NCBI GenBank assembly: GCA_963765555.1
Contig: CAVXWX010000004.1
Location: 1 to 64,000, forward strand
Reading direction: 5' to 3'
DNA: 64,000 bases
From: JL08 sp963765555
GTDB taxonomy: Bacteria > Pseudomonadota > Alphaproteobacteria > Rhodobacterales > Rhodobacteraceae
Under the pieces are notes generated by a model. The model had not been told where the DNA came from. It made no database searches and saw only the letters and a list, made by a program, of their open reading frames with translations. Made by a program: the position numbers and the translations under genes. Positions 35,716 to 43,988 of this stretch are shown one piece after another. Each line of letters opens with the position of its first letter. Position 1 is the first letter of the stretch.

Positions 35716-37011
35716 ATGAAACATCTGAAATCGACGACTGGCCTGCCCGATGGCACAAGCCAGGATACGGCCGACATAGTGCAGATCATGCTGGCCCGGA
35801 TCGCGGACGGTGGCGAAGATGTTGCGCGCGAATACGCGCAAAAACTGGACCAGTGGTCCGGTCCGATTTGTGTGGGGCGCGATGAGATCGAAGCCGCCAA
35901 GAAAATGATTTCCGACGATTTGCGCGACGCTATCGACTATGCTCACGGCAATATCCTAGCCTTTGCAAAGGCACAGCGTGCCACATGCACCGAATTCGAA
36001 GTCGAACTGCGCCCGGGTCTGATGGCAGGCCAGCGTCAGATTCCGCTCTCCAGTGCCGGATGTTACGTTCCGGGCGGGCGCTATGCGCATATTGCATCTG
36101 CATTGATGACAATCACAACTGCGCGCGCCGCGGGTGTCGGGCATGTCACCGCATGCAGCCCGCCAAAACAGGGGCAGGGCATCGCGCCTGCCATTCTTTA
36201 CGCAATGGACCTTGCCGGTGCTGATACCATTCTGGCTTTGGGCGGCGTACAAGGTGTGGCAGCCATGGCAAACGGCCTGTTCGGCGCGGAAAAGGCCGAT
36301 ATTCTGGTTGGACCTGGCAACCAGTTCGTCGCCGAAGCCAAGCGCCAGTTGTTTGGCCCGACCGGTATCGACATGGTGGCCGGCCCGACCGATTCAATGG
36401 TGATCGCGGATGAAACGGCTGACCCGTTGACCGTGGCCTGGGATTTGGCAGGGCAGGCAGAACATGGGTACAACTCGCCGGTCTGGCTGGTGACCGATTG
36501 TGCGCAACTTGCCGAACAGGTTCTAACTTTGGTGCCGGGGTGTATCGCAGAACTGCCGCAACCCAACCGCGACAGTGCCGAGGCGGCGTGGGCTGCGTTG
36601 GGGGAGGTCATGCTGTGCGATGACCGCGTGGAAATGGCGGCAACTGCCAATACCTATGCGCCCGAGCATCTGCATGTACAGGCGGCGGATTTGAAGTGGT
36701 GGAAAACGGCGCTGACAGCCTATGGGTCATTGTTTTTGGGCGAAAACAGCACGGTTGCGTTCGGGGACAAGGCCGCTGGCCCAAATCATGTGCTTCCAAC
36801 ATCGGGTGCGGCCCGCTATACGGGCGGCCTGTCGGTGCATAAATTTATCAAGACTGTGACCTGGCAAACTGCCGATCCTGTCGCGATTCCAGATCTGGCA
36901 CGCGCAACCGCCACTATTTCCCGGTTCGAGGGGATGGAAGGCCATGCGCGTACCGCTGATATTCGACTTTTGAAACATACGGACCATTTGAAACTGGCCG
37001 TCAGTCACTAA
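35716..37011 (+). CDS. HisD-family dehydrogenase, sulfopropanediol 3-dehydrogenase (HpsN) like
   Basis: 431 residues. The fold is that of histidinol dehydrogenase (GCYVPGGRYAHIASALMT, VGPGNQFVAEAKRQLFG, GQAEHGYNSP), but the C-terminal block YGSLFLGENSTVAFGDKAAGPNHVLPTSGAARYTGGLSVHKFIKT resembles HpsN, which oxidises 2,3-dihydroxypropane-1-sulfonate to sulfolactate. Adjacent CuyA-like gene supports a sulfonate role and makes a histidine-synthesis role unlikely. ATG 35716 follows the dyad. Substrate assignment rests on similarity from memory and context. Confidence 0.75.
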   Translation: MKHLKSTTGLPDGTSQDTADIVQIMLARIADGGEDVAREYAQKLDQWSGPICVGRDEIEAAKKMISDDLRDAIDYAHGNILAFAKAQRATCTEFEVELRPGLMAGQRQIPLSSAGCYVPGGRYAHIASALMTITTARAAGVGHVTACSPPKQGQGIAPAILYAMDLAGADTILALGGVQGVAAMANGLFGAEKADILVGPGNQFVAEAKRQLFGPTGIDMVAGPTDSMVIADETADPLTVAWDLAGQAEHGYNSPVWLVTDCAQLAEQVLTLVPGCIAELPQPNRDSAEAAWAALGEVMLCDDRVEMAATANTYAPEHLHVQAADLKWWKTALTAYGSLFLGENSTVAFGDKAAGPNHVLPTSGAARYTGGLSVHKFIKTVTWQTADPVAIPDLARATATISRFEGMEGHARTADIRLLKHTDHLKLAVSH

Positions 37012-37023
37012 AGGAAAAGCCTT

Positions 37024-38034
37024 ATGAATCTTGCCAAATTTCCGCGTGTATCGCTTGCGCATCTGCCGACCCCACTGGAATACATGCCGCGCTTGTCGGC
37101 GGCCTTGGGTGGGCCGGACATTTGGATCAAGCGGGATGATTGCACCGGCCTGTCTACAGGGGGCAACAAGACCCGCAAGCTGGAATGGCTGATGGCAGAA
37201 GCCCGGGATCAGGGTGCGGATGTGGTTCTGACGCAAGGCGCAACGCAATCCAACCATGCGCGCCAGACGGCGGCAGCCGCCGCCAAACTGGGCATGGATT
37301 GCCATATCCTGCTTGAGGATCGCACTGGGTATAATCACGAAAACTACCGCTATAACGGCAACGTGTTGCTGGACGTGCTGCATGGTGCATCTATTGAACA
37401 TCGCGGCCCCGATCTGGATATGAACGCGGAAATGGAAGCTGTGGCGGAAAAGATGCGTGCCGACGGGCGCAACGCCTACACCATTCCGGGTGGTGGATCG
37501 AATGCGACTGGCGCGCTGGGTTACGTCAATTGCGCGCTGGAACTTTTGAACCAGTTTGTCACCACCGGATTGAAGGTAGATCACATCGTGCATGCCACCG
37601 GCAGCGCGGGCACACAGGCGGGCCTGATCACGGGTTTGAAGGCGATGAATGCAAATATTCCCCTGTTGGGTATCGGCGTGCGCGCGCCCAAGGCCAAGCA
37701 GGAAGAGAATGTTTACAACCTTGCCGTAAAAACTGCGGAAAAACTGGGTTGCGCGGGTGTAGTCGTCCCCGAAGATGTGGTGGCCAACACAGATTATGTG
37801 GGGCCGGGATACGGCATGCCCGCCCAAGATACATTGGATGCGATTGATCTATTCGCCCGCACCGAGGCGATTTTGCTGGATCCGGTCTATTCCGCCAAAG
37901 GCGCGGCAGGCCTGATTGATTTGTGCCGCAAGGGACATTTCAAAAAGGGTGAAACTGTTGTGTTCCTGCATACAGGCGGGGCCATCGGTTTGGCAGGCTA
38001 CACCCACGAATTCGATATCGCGTCGAGGGCATGA
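37024..38034 (+). CDS. cuyA: L-cysteate sulfo-lyase (CuyA) like PLP enzyme
   Basis: 336 residues of the D-cysteine desulfhydrase/ACC-deaminase fold. The opening MNLAKFPRVSLAHLPTPLEYM and PLP Lys in STGGNKTRKLEW are intact, with TQGATQSNHARQTAAAAAKLG and GTQAGLITGLKAMN further on. The start and early region look like CuyA, which splits cysteate into pyruvate, ammonia and sulfite; D-cysteine desulfhydrase is the main alternative. It follows the HpsN-like gene after 12 nt and overlaps the racemase gene by 4 nt. Confidence 0.75.
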   Translation: MNLAKFPRVSLAHLPTPLEYMPRLSAALGGPDIWIKRDDCTGLSTGGNKTRKLEWLMAEARDQGADVVLTQGATQSNHARQTAAAAAKLGMDCHILLEDRTGYNHENYRYNGNVLLDVLHGASIEHRGPDLDMNAEMEAVAEKMRADGRNAYTIPGGGSNATGALGYVNCALELLNQFVTTGLKVDHIVHATGSAGTQAGLITGLKAMNANIPLLGIGVRAPKAKQEENVYNLAVKTAEKLGCAGVVVPEDVVANTDYVGPGYGMPAQDTLDAIDLFARTEAILLDPVYSAKGAAGLIDLCRKGHFKKGETVVFLHTGGAIGLAGYTHEFDIASRA

Positions 38035-38714
38035 AACCGGTCGGCATCCTTGGCGGTATGGGGCCGGATGCAACCGTTCTGCTGATGCAGAAAGTGTTGC
38101 GTGCGGTGCCCGCCAAAGATGATGCCGATCATATCCCACTGATCGTGCATCAGAATCCGGCTGTTCCCAGCCGGATTGCGGCCCTGATCGACGGTTCTGG
38201 TGCAGACCCTGCGCCAGTGCTGGCGCAGATGGCGCGCGATTTGCGCGCTGCGGGCGCAACGGCACTGGCGATGCCATGCAACACGGCGCACCATTACGCC
38301 GCTGCGATCTGCGATGCGACGGATTTACCATTTCTAAATATGCTTGATCTGACAGCGCTGCATTTGGCACGGGCCGGCGCGGCGCGCATCGGGATGCTGG
38401 CCTCGCCCGCGGTGCGGATCACAGGTGTTTTTGACGCCGCGTTTGCCGAAAAAGGGCTGGAGCAGGTTTATCCGGCGGATGATGCCGCCGTTTTGGGGCT
38501 GATCCGTGCAGTTAAGGCAGGGCAGGTGCTGGACGCAGATGCCTTGTGTGCGCCGGCATCGGGATTGATGGATCAGGGAGCCGATCACATTCTGATCGCG
38601 TGTACAGAGCTGTCGTTATACGCAGGCGGTCTTGGCGATGATCTGGCGTGGAGCGACAGCCTTGACTGTCTGACGGCAGAAATCGTGACTACAGCCCGCG
38701 CGTGTGGCGGTTGA
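38031..38714 (+). CDS. Aspartate/glutamate-racemase-family enzyme, candidate cysteate racemase
   Basis: 227 residues. PVGILGGMGPDATVLLMQKV is the opening of the Asp/Glu/hydantoin racemase superfamily. The two catalytic-type cysteines lie in AMPCNTAHHY and IACTELSL, as in cofactor-independent two-base racemases. ATGA overlap with the CuyA-like gene suggests it supplies the enantiomer that the lyase uses. Since cysteate is an aspartate analogue, cysteate racemisation is a plausible but unproven role. Aspartate or glutamate are alternative substrates. Confidence 0.8.
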   Translation: MKPVGILGGMGPDATVLLMQKVLRAVPAKDDADHIPLIVHQNPAVPSRIAALIDGSGADPAPVLAQMARDLRAAGATALAMPCNTAHHYAAAICDATDLPFLNMLDLTALHLARAGAARIGMLASPAVRITGVFDAAFAEKGLEQVYPADDAAVLGLIRAVKAGQVLDADALCAPASGLMDQGADHILIACTELSLYAGGLGDDLAWSDSLDCLTAEIVTTARACGG

Positions 38715-38715
38715 T

Positions 38716-39069
38716 CTACCGGATTTGGCAGATGGCTTCGGCGGTTTCACTGTAATTCTTGTATTTCTGCCAGAAAATCTCATCCCGCGAGCGATCGGAT
38801 TGACGGACATCCTGTGCCTTCTGCGGATCGCTGTAAAAGCTTGCCGCGAGGGTCTGGTCAGATTTTGACAACGTGCGATCTGCTGCGGCTTGGATGCACC
38901 CGCACAATTGACGGTTTCGGGCCTTGCGATCAGACGACAGGCAGGCGCGGCTGATGGGGCCGCTGGCAGCGCGCGTTACGACAGAATAGTCGGTGGTTCC
39001 GCGATTGCGGGTTGTGTTGGAACACGCGGCCACGAATACCGCCAAGATCAGAATGCCTGCCACTTTCAT
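38716..39069 (-). CDS. Small lipoprotein conserved in Rhodobacterales
   Basis: 117 residues. MKVAGILILAVFVAACSN gives a lipoprotein signal with the lipobox Cys at 16. The mature part has a Cys pair (QLCGCIQAAADRTL) and SFYSDPQKAQDVRQSDRSRDEIFWQKYKNY. Similar proteins in roseobacters carry the label 'arginine transporter', which this short protein does not justify. Function unknown. It is on the opposite strand between the racemase gene and lepA. Confidence 0.7.
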   Translation of the reverse strand: MKVAGILILAVFVAACSNTTRNRGTTDYSVVTRAASGPISRACLSSDRKARNRQLCGCIQAAADRTLSKSDQTLAASFYSDPQKAQDVRQSDRSRDEIFWQKYKNYSETAEAICQIR

Positions 39070-39350
39070 CTGTCGCGCCCGTTGATTGCGGCACCGGTTC
39101 AGGTGCCTGATATATTTTGGATGAATATGGCCCAAAAACCGGATTTGATCAATCGGTTGTGGTTACGCTCGGCTGCGGAAATAGCCTTTCGAATGAGGCG
39201 TTCGGTGGTCGGGGTTTGTGGCGCGGTTCGGTGGAACTTCTGTGTGCCGCCAGCATATGTGTCCCACGCAGGCGAAATGCCCCGATGTCCTGTCCTTTGG
39301 CCCATACATACCCATTGACCAACACCCCAAAGCAAATCATATCCCCTTTT

Positions 39351-41150
39351 ATGACAGACCTTGCCCATATCCGTAATTTCTCCATCGTCGCGCATATCGA
39401 CCATGGCAAATCCACCCTTGCCGACCGTCTTATCCAAGAGACGGGCACGGTTTCCGGGCGTGACATGAAGGAACAATTGCTGGACGCGATGGATATCGAA
39501 CGCGAACGCGGGATCACCATCAAGGCCAACACTGTGCGCATCAGCTATACTGCCGACAATGGAGAGGCTTATGTTCTGAACCTGATCGACACGCCGGGCC
39601 ACGTGGATTTCGCGTATGAGGTCAGCCGGTCCATGCGCGCGGTCGAAGGGTCGTTGCTGGTTGTGGATTCGACCCAAGGGGTCGAGGCGCAGACACTGGC
39701 CAACGTATATCAGGCCATTGATGCCAATCACGAAATTGTACCGATCCTGAACAAGATCGATCTGCCCGCATCCGATTGTGACCGCGTCGCCGAGCAGATC
39801 GAGGATGTGATCGGCATTGATGCCTCTGGCGCCATTCGTGTCAGCGCGAAAACAGGGCAGGGTATCCACGAAACGCTGGAAGCGATTGTGCAGCATCTGC
39901 CCGCGCCCAAGGGCGATCGTTCCGCGCCGCTCAAGGCGATGCTGGTGGACAGTTGGTATGATGCCTATCTGGGGGTGATCGTTCTTGTTCGGATCATGGA
40001 TGGCGTTCTGAAAAAGGGCGACAAGATCAAGATGATGCAGAACGGATCGATCCACCATGTCGACCGTATTGGCGTGTTCCGCCCGCAGATGGAAACGATC
40101 GAAGCGCTTGGGCCGGGAGAAATCGGGTTTTTGACCGCGTCGATCAAACAAGTGCGCGACACGCGGGTGGGGGATACGATTACCCATGAAAAAGGCGGTG
40201 TGACGCAGGCATTGCCCGGCTTCAAACCGTCCCAACCAGTTGTGTTCTGTGGCCTGTTTCCGGTGGATTCCGCCGAATTCGAAGATCTGCGTGATGCAAT
40301 CGAAAAGCTGGCGCTGAATGATGCGTCGTTTTCATACGAAATGGAAACCTCTGCCGCGCTGGGTTTCGGCTTTCGCTGCGGGTTCCTTGGCCTGTTGCAT
40401 CTTGAGGTGATCCGCGACCGGATCGAACGCGAATATGACATCGATCTGATCACCACGGCGCCGTCGGTGATCTACCATGTGCATATGCGTGACGGTTCGA
40501 TGATCGAACTGCACAACCCCGCCGATATGCCCGACATGACCCACGTGGACCATATTGAGGAACCGCGGATCAAAGCGACGATTCTGGTGCCGGATGAGTA
40601 TCTGGGTGATGTGCTGAAGCTATGTCAGGACCGGCGCGGCATCCAGATGGATCTGACCTATGCGGGCAGCCGTGCGATGGTGGTTTATGATCTGCCGCTG
40701 AACGAAGTGGTGTTTGATTTTTACGACCGCCTGAAATCCGTGACCAAAGGTTATGCGTCATTCGATTACCAGTTGACCGAATACCGGCAGGACAATCTGG
40801 TGAAAATGTCCATTCTGGTGAATGACGAACCGGTGGATGCGCTGTCGATGATGGTACACCGGGATCGCGCCGAAGCGCGCGGGCGTGGCATGGTGGAAAA
40901 GCTCAAAGACCTGATCCCGCGCCACATGTTCAAAATACCGATTCAGGCTGCGATTGGCGGCAAAGTGATTGCCCGCGAAACCCTGTCTGCGATGCGCAAG
41001 GACGTAACCGCCAAATGTTATGGCGGCGACATGACGCGCAAACGCAAGCTGCTGGACAAGCAGAAAAAGGGGAAGAAGAAAATGCGCCAGTTCGGCAAAG
41101 TCGACATTCCGCAAGAGGCGTTTATTTCCGCACTCAAGATGGATAGTTAA
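39351..41150 (+). CDS. lepA: Elongation factor 4 (LepA)
   Basis: 599 residues. Translational GTPase that binds ribosomes during back-translocation or initiation. AHIDHGKSTLADRL, DTPGHVDF and NKIDLP are the G motifs. The C-terminal ends VDIPQEAFISALKMDS as in other LepA. ATG at 39351 is set by homology; the frame is open upstream to 39117 but without family-like sequence. Confidence 0.97.
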   Translation: MTDLAHIRNFSIVAHIDHGKSTLADRLIQETGTVSGRDMKEQLLDAMDIERERGITIKANTVRISYTADNGEAYVLNLIDTPGHVDFAYEVSRSMRAVEGSLLVVDSTQGVEAQTLANVYQAIDANHEIVPILNKIDLPASDCDRVAEQIEDVIGIDASGAIRVSAKTGQGIHETLEAIVQHLPAPKGDRSAPLKAMLVDSWYDAYLGVIVLVRIMDGVLKKGDKIKMMQNGSIHHVDRIGVFRPQMETIEALGPGEIGFLTASIKQVRDTRVGDTITHEKGGVTQALPGFKPSQPVVFCGLFPVDSAEFEDLRDAIEKLALNDASFSYEMETSAALGFGFRCGFLGLLHLEVIRDRIEREYDIDLITTAPSVIYHVHMRDGSMIELHNPADMPDMTHVDHIEEPRIKATILVPDEYLGDVLKLCQDRRGIQMDLTYAGSRAMVVYDLPLNEVVFDFYDRLKSVTKGYASFDYQLTEYRQDNLVKMSILVNDEPVDALSMMVHRDRAEARGRGMVEKLKDLIPRHMFKIPIQAAIGGKVIARETLSAMRKDVTAKCYGGDMTRKRKLLDKQKKGKKKMRQFGKVDIPQEAFISALKMDS

Positions 41151-41348
41151 CCTCGTCGGTTTTCTTGGGGCTGGGTTAAAGCATCTTCTGCCAAGCGACT
41201 AATCCAATTCACTTTTTCTGAATGGGTGGGCCGGAAATTTGCGGTCTGCCTTGAGGCCTGGAAACAGTTCGTTTCACAACTATTCCTTTGAATTGCCACA
41301 TTTTTGACGCAAATTGTTATCCGTACGAGTGTGTGGGGCTTTTTAGCT

Positions 41349-41516
41349 ATGATTCCTGACTATTTTTCAGTTGCCAGAACGCGACGCCTTGAGGCGTTGG
41401 AGTCTCTGGATCGCCGGCAACCCGATCTTCCGGGCCTGTCGGAGCCAAGTGTTCCGTTCGAGAAAAGGCAACCGGACGAGCAATCCGATTATCCATCCCG
41501 TCTTATGGCGTCCTGA
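41349..41516 (+). CDS. Possible small protein related to the one at 41969
   Basis: 55 residues, starting MIPDYFSVARTRRLEALESLDRRQPD. The ARTRRL-[DE]-AL-[DE]-x-L-x-RRQ-x-D block is shared with the better supported small gene 453 bp downstream. No strong SD is seen (GTGTGGGG at about 14 nt), and the C-terminal half (FEKRQPDEQSDYPSRLMAS) does not match. It may be a diverged duplicate or a decayed copy. Confidence 0.4.
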   Translation: MIPDYFSVARTRRLEALESLDRRQPDLPGLSEPSVPFEKRQPDEQSDYPSRLMAS

Positions 41517-41811
41517 CCTCGGGTCTGGCGCGCGCTGTTCGGGGCTAGGTTTCGGACGATTGGCAGTCGTGATTTTGGGATTTGGGCCGGGGCGGGCACG
41601 CCAATTGGCCCGAAGATGATTCGGATTTCGGGTCACAGCCGCGCCACATTGGGCTAGCGCTACCATATTTCAACCACAAGGTGAACATAGTCTTGCCACA
41701 TTGGCTGTTCATTCGGCGCTTTGCTGACACATTTACAGGTCTGATTTGGTGGGGAAAGTCAGTAATATGGGCTAAATTCGGTGATTAAGGCAAGAATTCG
41801 CCAAGTGTTAA

Positions 41812-41827
41812 TTAACTGTTTTTTAAC
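41812..41827. promoter_or_regulatory. CtrA-like binding site
   Basis: TTAACTGTTTTTTAAC is an exact TTAA-N7-TTAA(C) match to the CtrA consensus, and further TTAA half-sites lie at 41808 and 41830. It sits about 140 bp ahead of the small-protein gene at 41969. CtrA is a master regulator in alphaproteobacteria, where it controls motility and gene-transfer functions in Rhodobacterales. Confidence 0.5.
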
Positions 41828-41968
41828 AATTAATTGTAAATACGTGTTAGATTTCCCGCCTGATTTCCCAAACGGAAACAAACCGTTTCAAGAATTCTCC
41901 CTTAAATTGTCTTAAAAATGAACGCAACCTATGGATGTCGCTCATGACCACTAGGGAAGGAATACAAA

Positions 41969-42145
41969 ATGAACCTCAACTACACCAACATCGCCCGCAC
42001 CCGTCGCCTGGACGCATTGGATGCACTGAAACGCCGCCAGTCCGATATGAACGGTGGAATGCCATCCGGCCTGTCTGTTCGTGAATCCGAAGCCAGAATG
42101 CAGGCGCAAATCCAGTTCTCGTCCTGCCGCTCTCTCGGCATCTGA
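41969..42145 (+). CDS. Small basic protein (58 residues), unknown
   Basis: The ATG at 41969 has GGAAGG about 9 nt upstream. Sequence starts MNLNYTNIARTRRLDALDAL and continues KRRQSDMNGGMPSGLSVRESE. It has an amphipathic basic helix and no signal or membrane segment. A related ORF lies upstream (41349). The CtrA-like site precedes it. I do not recognise a family; it might belong to short DUF1127-like proteins, but the match is weak. Confidence 0.55.
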   Translation: MNLNYTNIARTRRLDALDALKRRQSDMNGGMPSGLSVRESEARMQAQIQFSSCRSLGI

Positions 42146-42379
42146 TCAAGTTACGACCCAAGACCTTACGTTTTTCCCAGTGAACGAATTTCGGGGTTCG
42201 CCCCGCAGTTCCGTCGATACCGCCCGAGGCGGTGGCGCAAGCCCCGCCCGACAGGCCCCCGGCCCCTAAAGCCCGATCGACGCTTTACCCGTGTACCCAC
42301 AAAATCAATCAAGGCGCGCAACATCCAGTTGTGTTTGCAGGACAAGCGCGCATCTGTCCAATCTCACGGGGACCATAAA

Positions 42380-42568
42380 ATGACACATATCAACGTCGCA
42401 CATATCCAGAATTCTTACTACGATCCACGTATGGACGCACGCAGCTGCGCCAGCAAATTGCGCGGGCGCAAATGCTCTGCCATGCCGCGCGGATCGGTCC
42501 TATCGACGCAAATGTCCTGGCAGGAACCGGCATCTTCGCCCGCATCCGCCTGGGTCGCTACGCACTAA
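42380..42568 (+). CDS. Small protein, frame uncertain
   Basis: ATG 42380 with GGGGA upstream opens MTHINVAHIQNSYYDPRMDA. After that the literal frame (RSCASKLRGRKCSAM) looks poor, whereas adding one base near 42442 gives RQLRQQIARAQMLCHAARIGPID, which is more protein-like and resembles small helical proteins. As read it ends at 42568. If the shift is real, the true end is unknown; it may run on towards the entericidin gene. The gap 42146-42379 contains no other gene. Confidence 0.4.
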   Translation: MTHINVAHIQNSYYDPRMDARSCASKLRGRKCSAMPRGSVLSTQMSWQEPASSPASAWVATH

Positions 42569-42639
42569 AACTGCATTTTCGGGCGCGGGCGCGTTGGTCG
42601 CCCCGCCCCGGCTTGATCGATCAGGCCAGTGAAAACCGC

Positions 42640-42777
42640 TTACAGCGAATTCTGAACATTCTGGGCTGTATCGGCAATTGCATCGCCCGCTTTTTCAATG
42701 TCGCGGCCCGCGCCTTTGGCGGTTTCGCAGGCGGTCAGGGCAATCAGGGCAAAACATAAAAGGCTCACGCGGATCAT
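42640..42777 (-). CDS. Entericidin A/B family lipoprotein
   Basis: 45 residues. MIRVSLLCFALIALTACETAKGAGRDIEKAGDAIADTAQ: a lipoprotein signal with Cys 17 and the entericidin-type AGRDIEKAGDAI motif. SD GGAGGA lies upstream of ATG 42777. Entericidins are small bacteriolytic or envelope-stability lipoproteins; widespread in this group and the function is not certain here. Confidence 0.85.
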   Translation of the reverse strand: MIRVSLLCFALIALTACETAKGAGRDIEKAGDAIADTAQNVQNSL

Positions 42778-42943
42778 AGCATCCTCCGAAAGGTGAAACT
42801 GGTCGCGCCATTTACACAAGGCGATCCGCCCAGTGCAAGGTGATCTGCCCGTGCGACTTGACACAAATCAACGCAAGACACATTCAGCGTAGATAATATG
42901 AGCAAGACACGGTAACGCGCGCCTGTTTTGCGCAAGGAGACAT

Positions 42944-43126
42944 ATGATGTTGCGTCTTGCTTCTATTCTATATTCGTTGATTGCCACGACATTGGCTGGC
43001 AGTTTCATAATTGCCGTTCTGACAATGGGATACGGAACATTGCAACCGATCCTGTTGGCGGCTGCGGTTGGGGCGGTTGCCGCATTGCCCGTGTCCTATC
43101 TGGTTGCAAAAAAGATCACATCTTGA
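42944..43126 (+). CDS. Small two-TM membrane protein
   Basis: 60 residues with two hydrophobic segments: LASILYSLIATTLAGSFIIAV and LLAAAVGAVAALPVSYLVA, separated by GYGTLQPI. SD AAGGAG precedes ATG 42944; ATG 42947 is possible. Homologous small proteins in Rhodobacteraceae are often labelled 'CTP synthetase', which is clearly wrong for a protein of this size. Function unknown. Confidence 0.75.
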   Translation: MMLRLASILYSLIATTLAGSFIIAVLTMGYGTLQPILLAAAVGAVAALPVSYLVAKKITS

Positions 43127-43141
43127 ACGTTTTGCTTTGGG

Positions 43142-43897
43142 TCAGACCAAATAGGCTGACAAAGCCGCGATAAATTCGCGTGGTTTTTCTGCGTGCAACC
43201 AATGCCCTGCACCGGGGATTTTGGCAAAGCGCGCATTGGGAAACAGGGCCTTGATGATCGGGCGGTGTTCGCGCGTGACATAATCGGACATGCCCCCGGA
43301 CAGGAACAGGGCAGGGCCACTAAACGTACCTGTCACTTCGGGGAATGACATGATGTGGGGCATCTGGTCTGCCAGTACATCAAGATTGAGCCGCCAGCGT
43401 TTGTCCGGCACATCCAGCGATTGGGTGAAAAAGCTTTGCAGCGCGGGATCAACACCCAAATCGCCAAGTTGCGCCTCTGCCTCGGACCGGCGTGTGACGC
43501 GGGACAGATCGACCGCTTTCATCGCCTTGATGAATTCGATTTGTGAATGGCTATAGGCCACAGGTGCGATATCCGCGACAACAAGGCGGTTTACAAGTTC
43601 GCGATGGGACAACGCCAGCACCATCGCCGCCTTGCCCCCCATCGAATGGCCCAGCACGTCCGTAGATGGCCCGATATGTTCGATCACTTGGGCCAGATCA
43701 CCGGCCAGATCGTTATATGTGTGGCTATCGAACCAATCGCTTTGGCCATGATTGCGCAGATCAACCGTGACCACCTGCCGCGTATCTGCAAGACGCTTCG
43801 CGATCACCCCCCAATTGCGCGCGGACCCGTATAGCCCGTGCACAATCAGCAAGGGCGGTAATGCAGTAGGGTGCCCGAACTTGATCATGTTCAACAT
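43142..43897 (-). CDS. Alpha/beta-fold hydrolase (YbfF-like esterase)
   Basis: 251 residues. The oxyanion motif LIVHGLYGSARNWG, nucleophile elbow GHSMGGKAAM, and catalytic His in GAGHWLHAEKPREF are present. It resembles the YbfF esterase family. No signal, so it is cytoplasmic; substrate unknown. It is convergent with the small membrane gene and divergent from the next gene. Confidence 0.88.
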   Translation of the reverse strand: MLNMIKFGHPTALPPLLIVHGLYGSARNWGVIAKRLADTRQVVTVDLRNHGQSDWFDSHTYNDLAGDLAQVIEHIGPSTDVLGHSMGGKAAMVLALSHRELVNRLVVADIAPVAYSHSQIEFIKAMKAVDLSRVTRRSEAEAQLGDLGVDPALQSFFTQSLDVPDKRWRLNLDVLADQMPHIMSFPEVTGTFSGPALFLSGGMSDYVTREHRPIIKALFPNARFAKIPGAGHWLHAEKPREFIAALSAYLV

Positions 43898-43988
43898 GGG
43901 CGGATTGATACCTGTGTGGGGTGTCTAAAAACCACCCCCATTGAGGCTGCATGCCTGTCGTATTATGCTTTTGGCAGGAGAGCGCCAA

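Larger units (their letters stand above)
41151..41968. other. Gene-poor stretch between lepA and the small-protein gene
   Basis: Apart from the 55-codon ORF at 41349-41516 no gene is visible over 818 bp. The right third (about 41770-41935) is AT-rich, with TTAA repeats and palindromes (GTTAATTAAC, CAATTAATTG, and AAACGG-N7-CCGTTT at about 41869-41887). This looks like a promoter or regulatory region for the gene at 41969. Confidence 0.6.

Noticed and set aside
35716..37011. Histidinol dehydrogenase (hisD)
   Set aside because: The context holds no his genes and the C-terminal block resembles HpsN, so a biosynthetic role is unlikely.
36727..37827. 366-codon open frame on the minus strand
   Set aside because: Antisense to the HpsN-like and CuyA-like genes; no motif.
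39099..40235. 378-codon open frame on the minus strand
   Set aside because: Antisense shadow of lepA; no motif.
42192..42205. CGGGG-TTCG-CCCCG hairpin as a terminator
   Set aside because: The stem is only five pairs and no U-run follows on either strand; it may be chance in GC-rich DNA.
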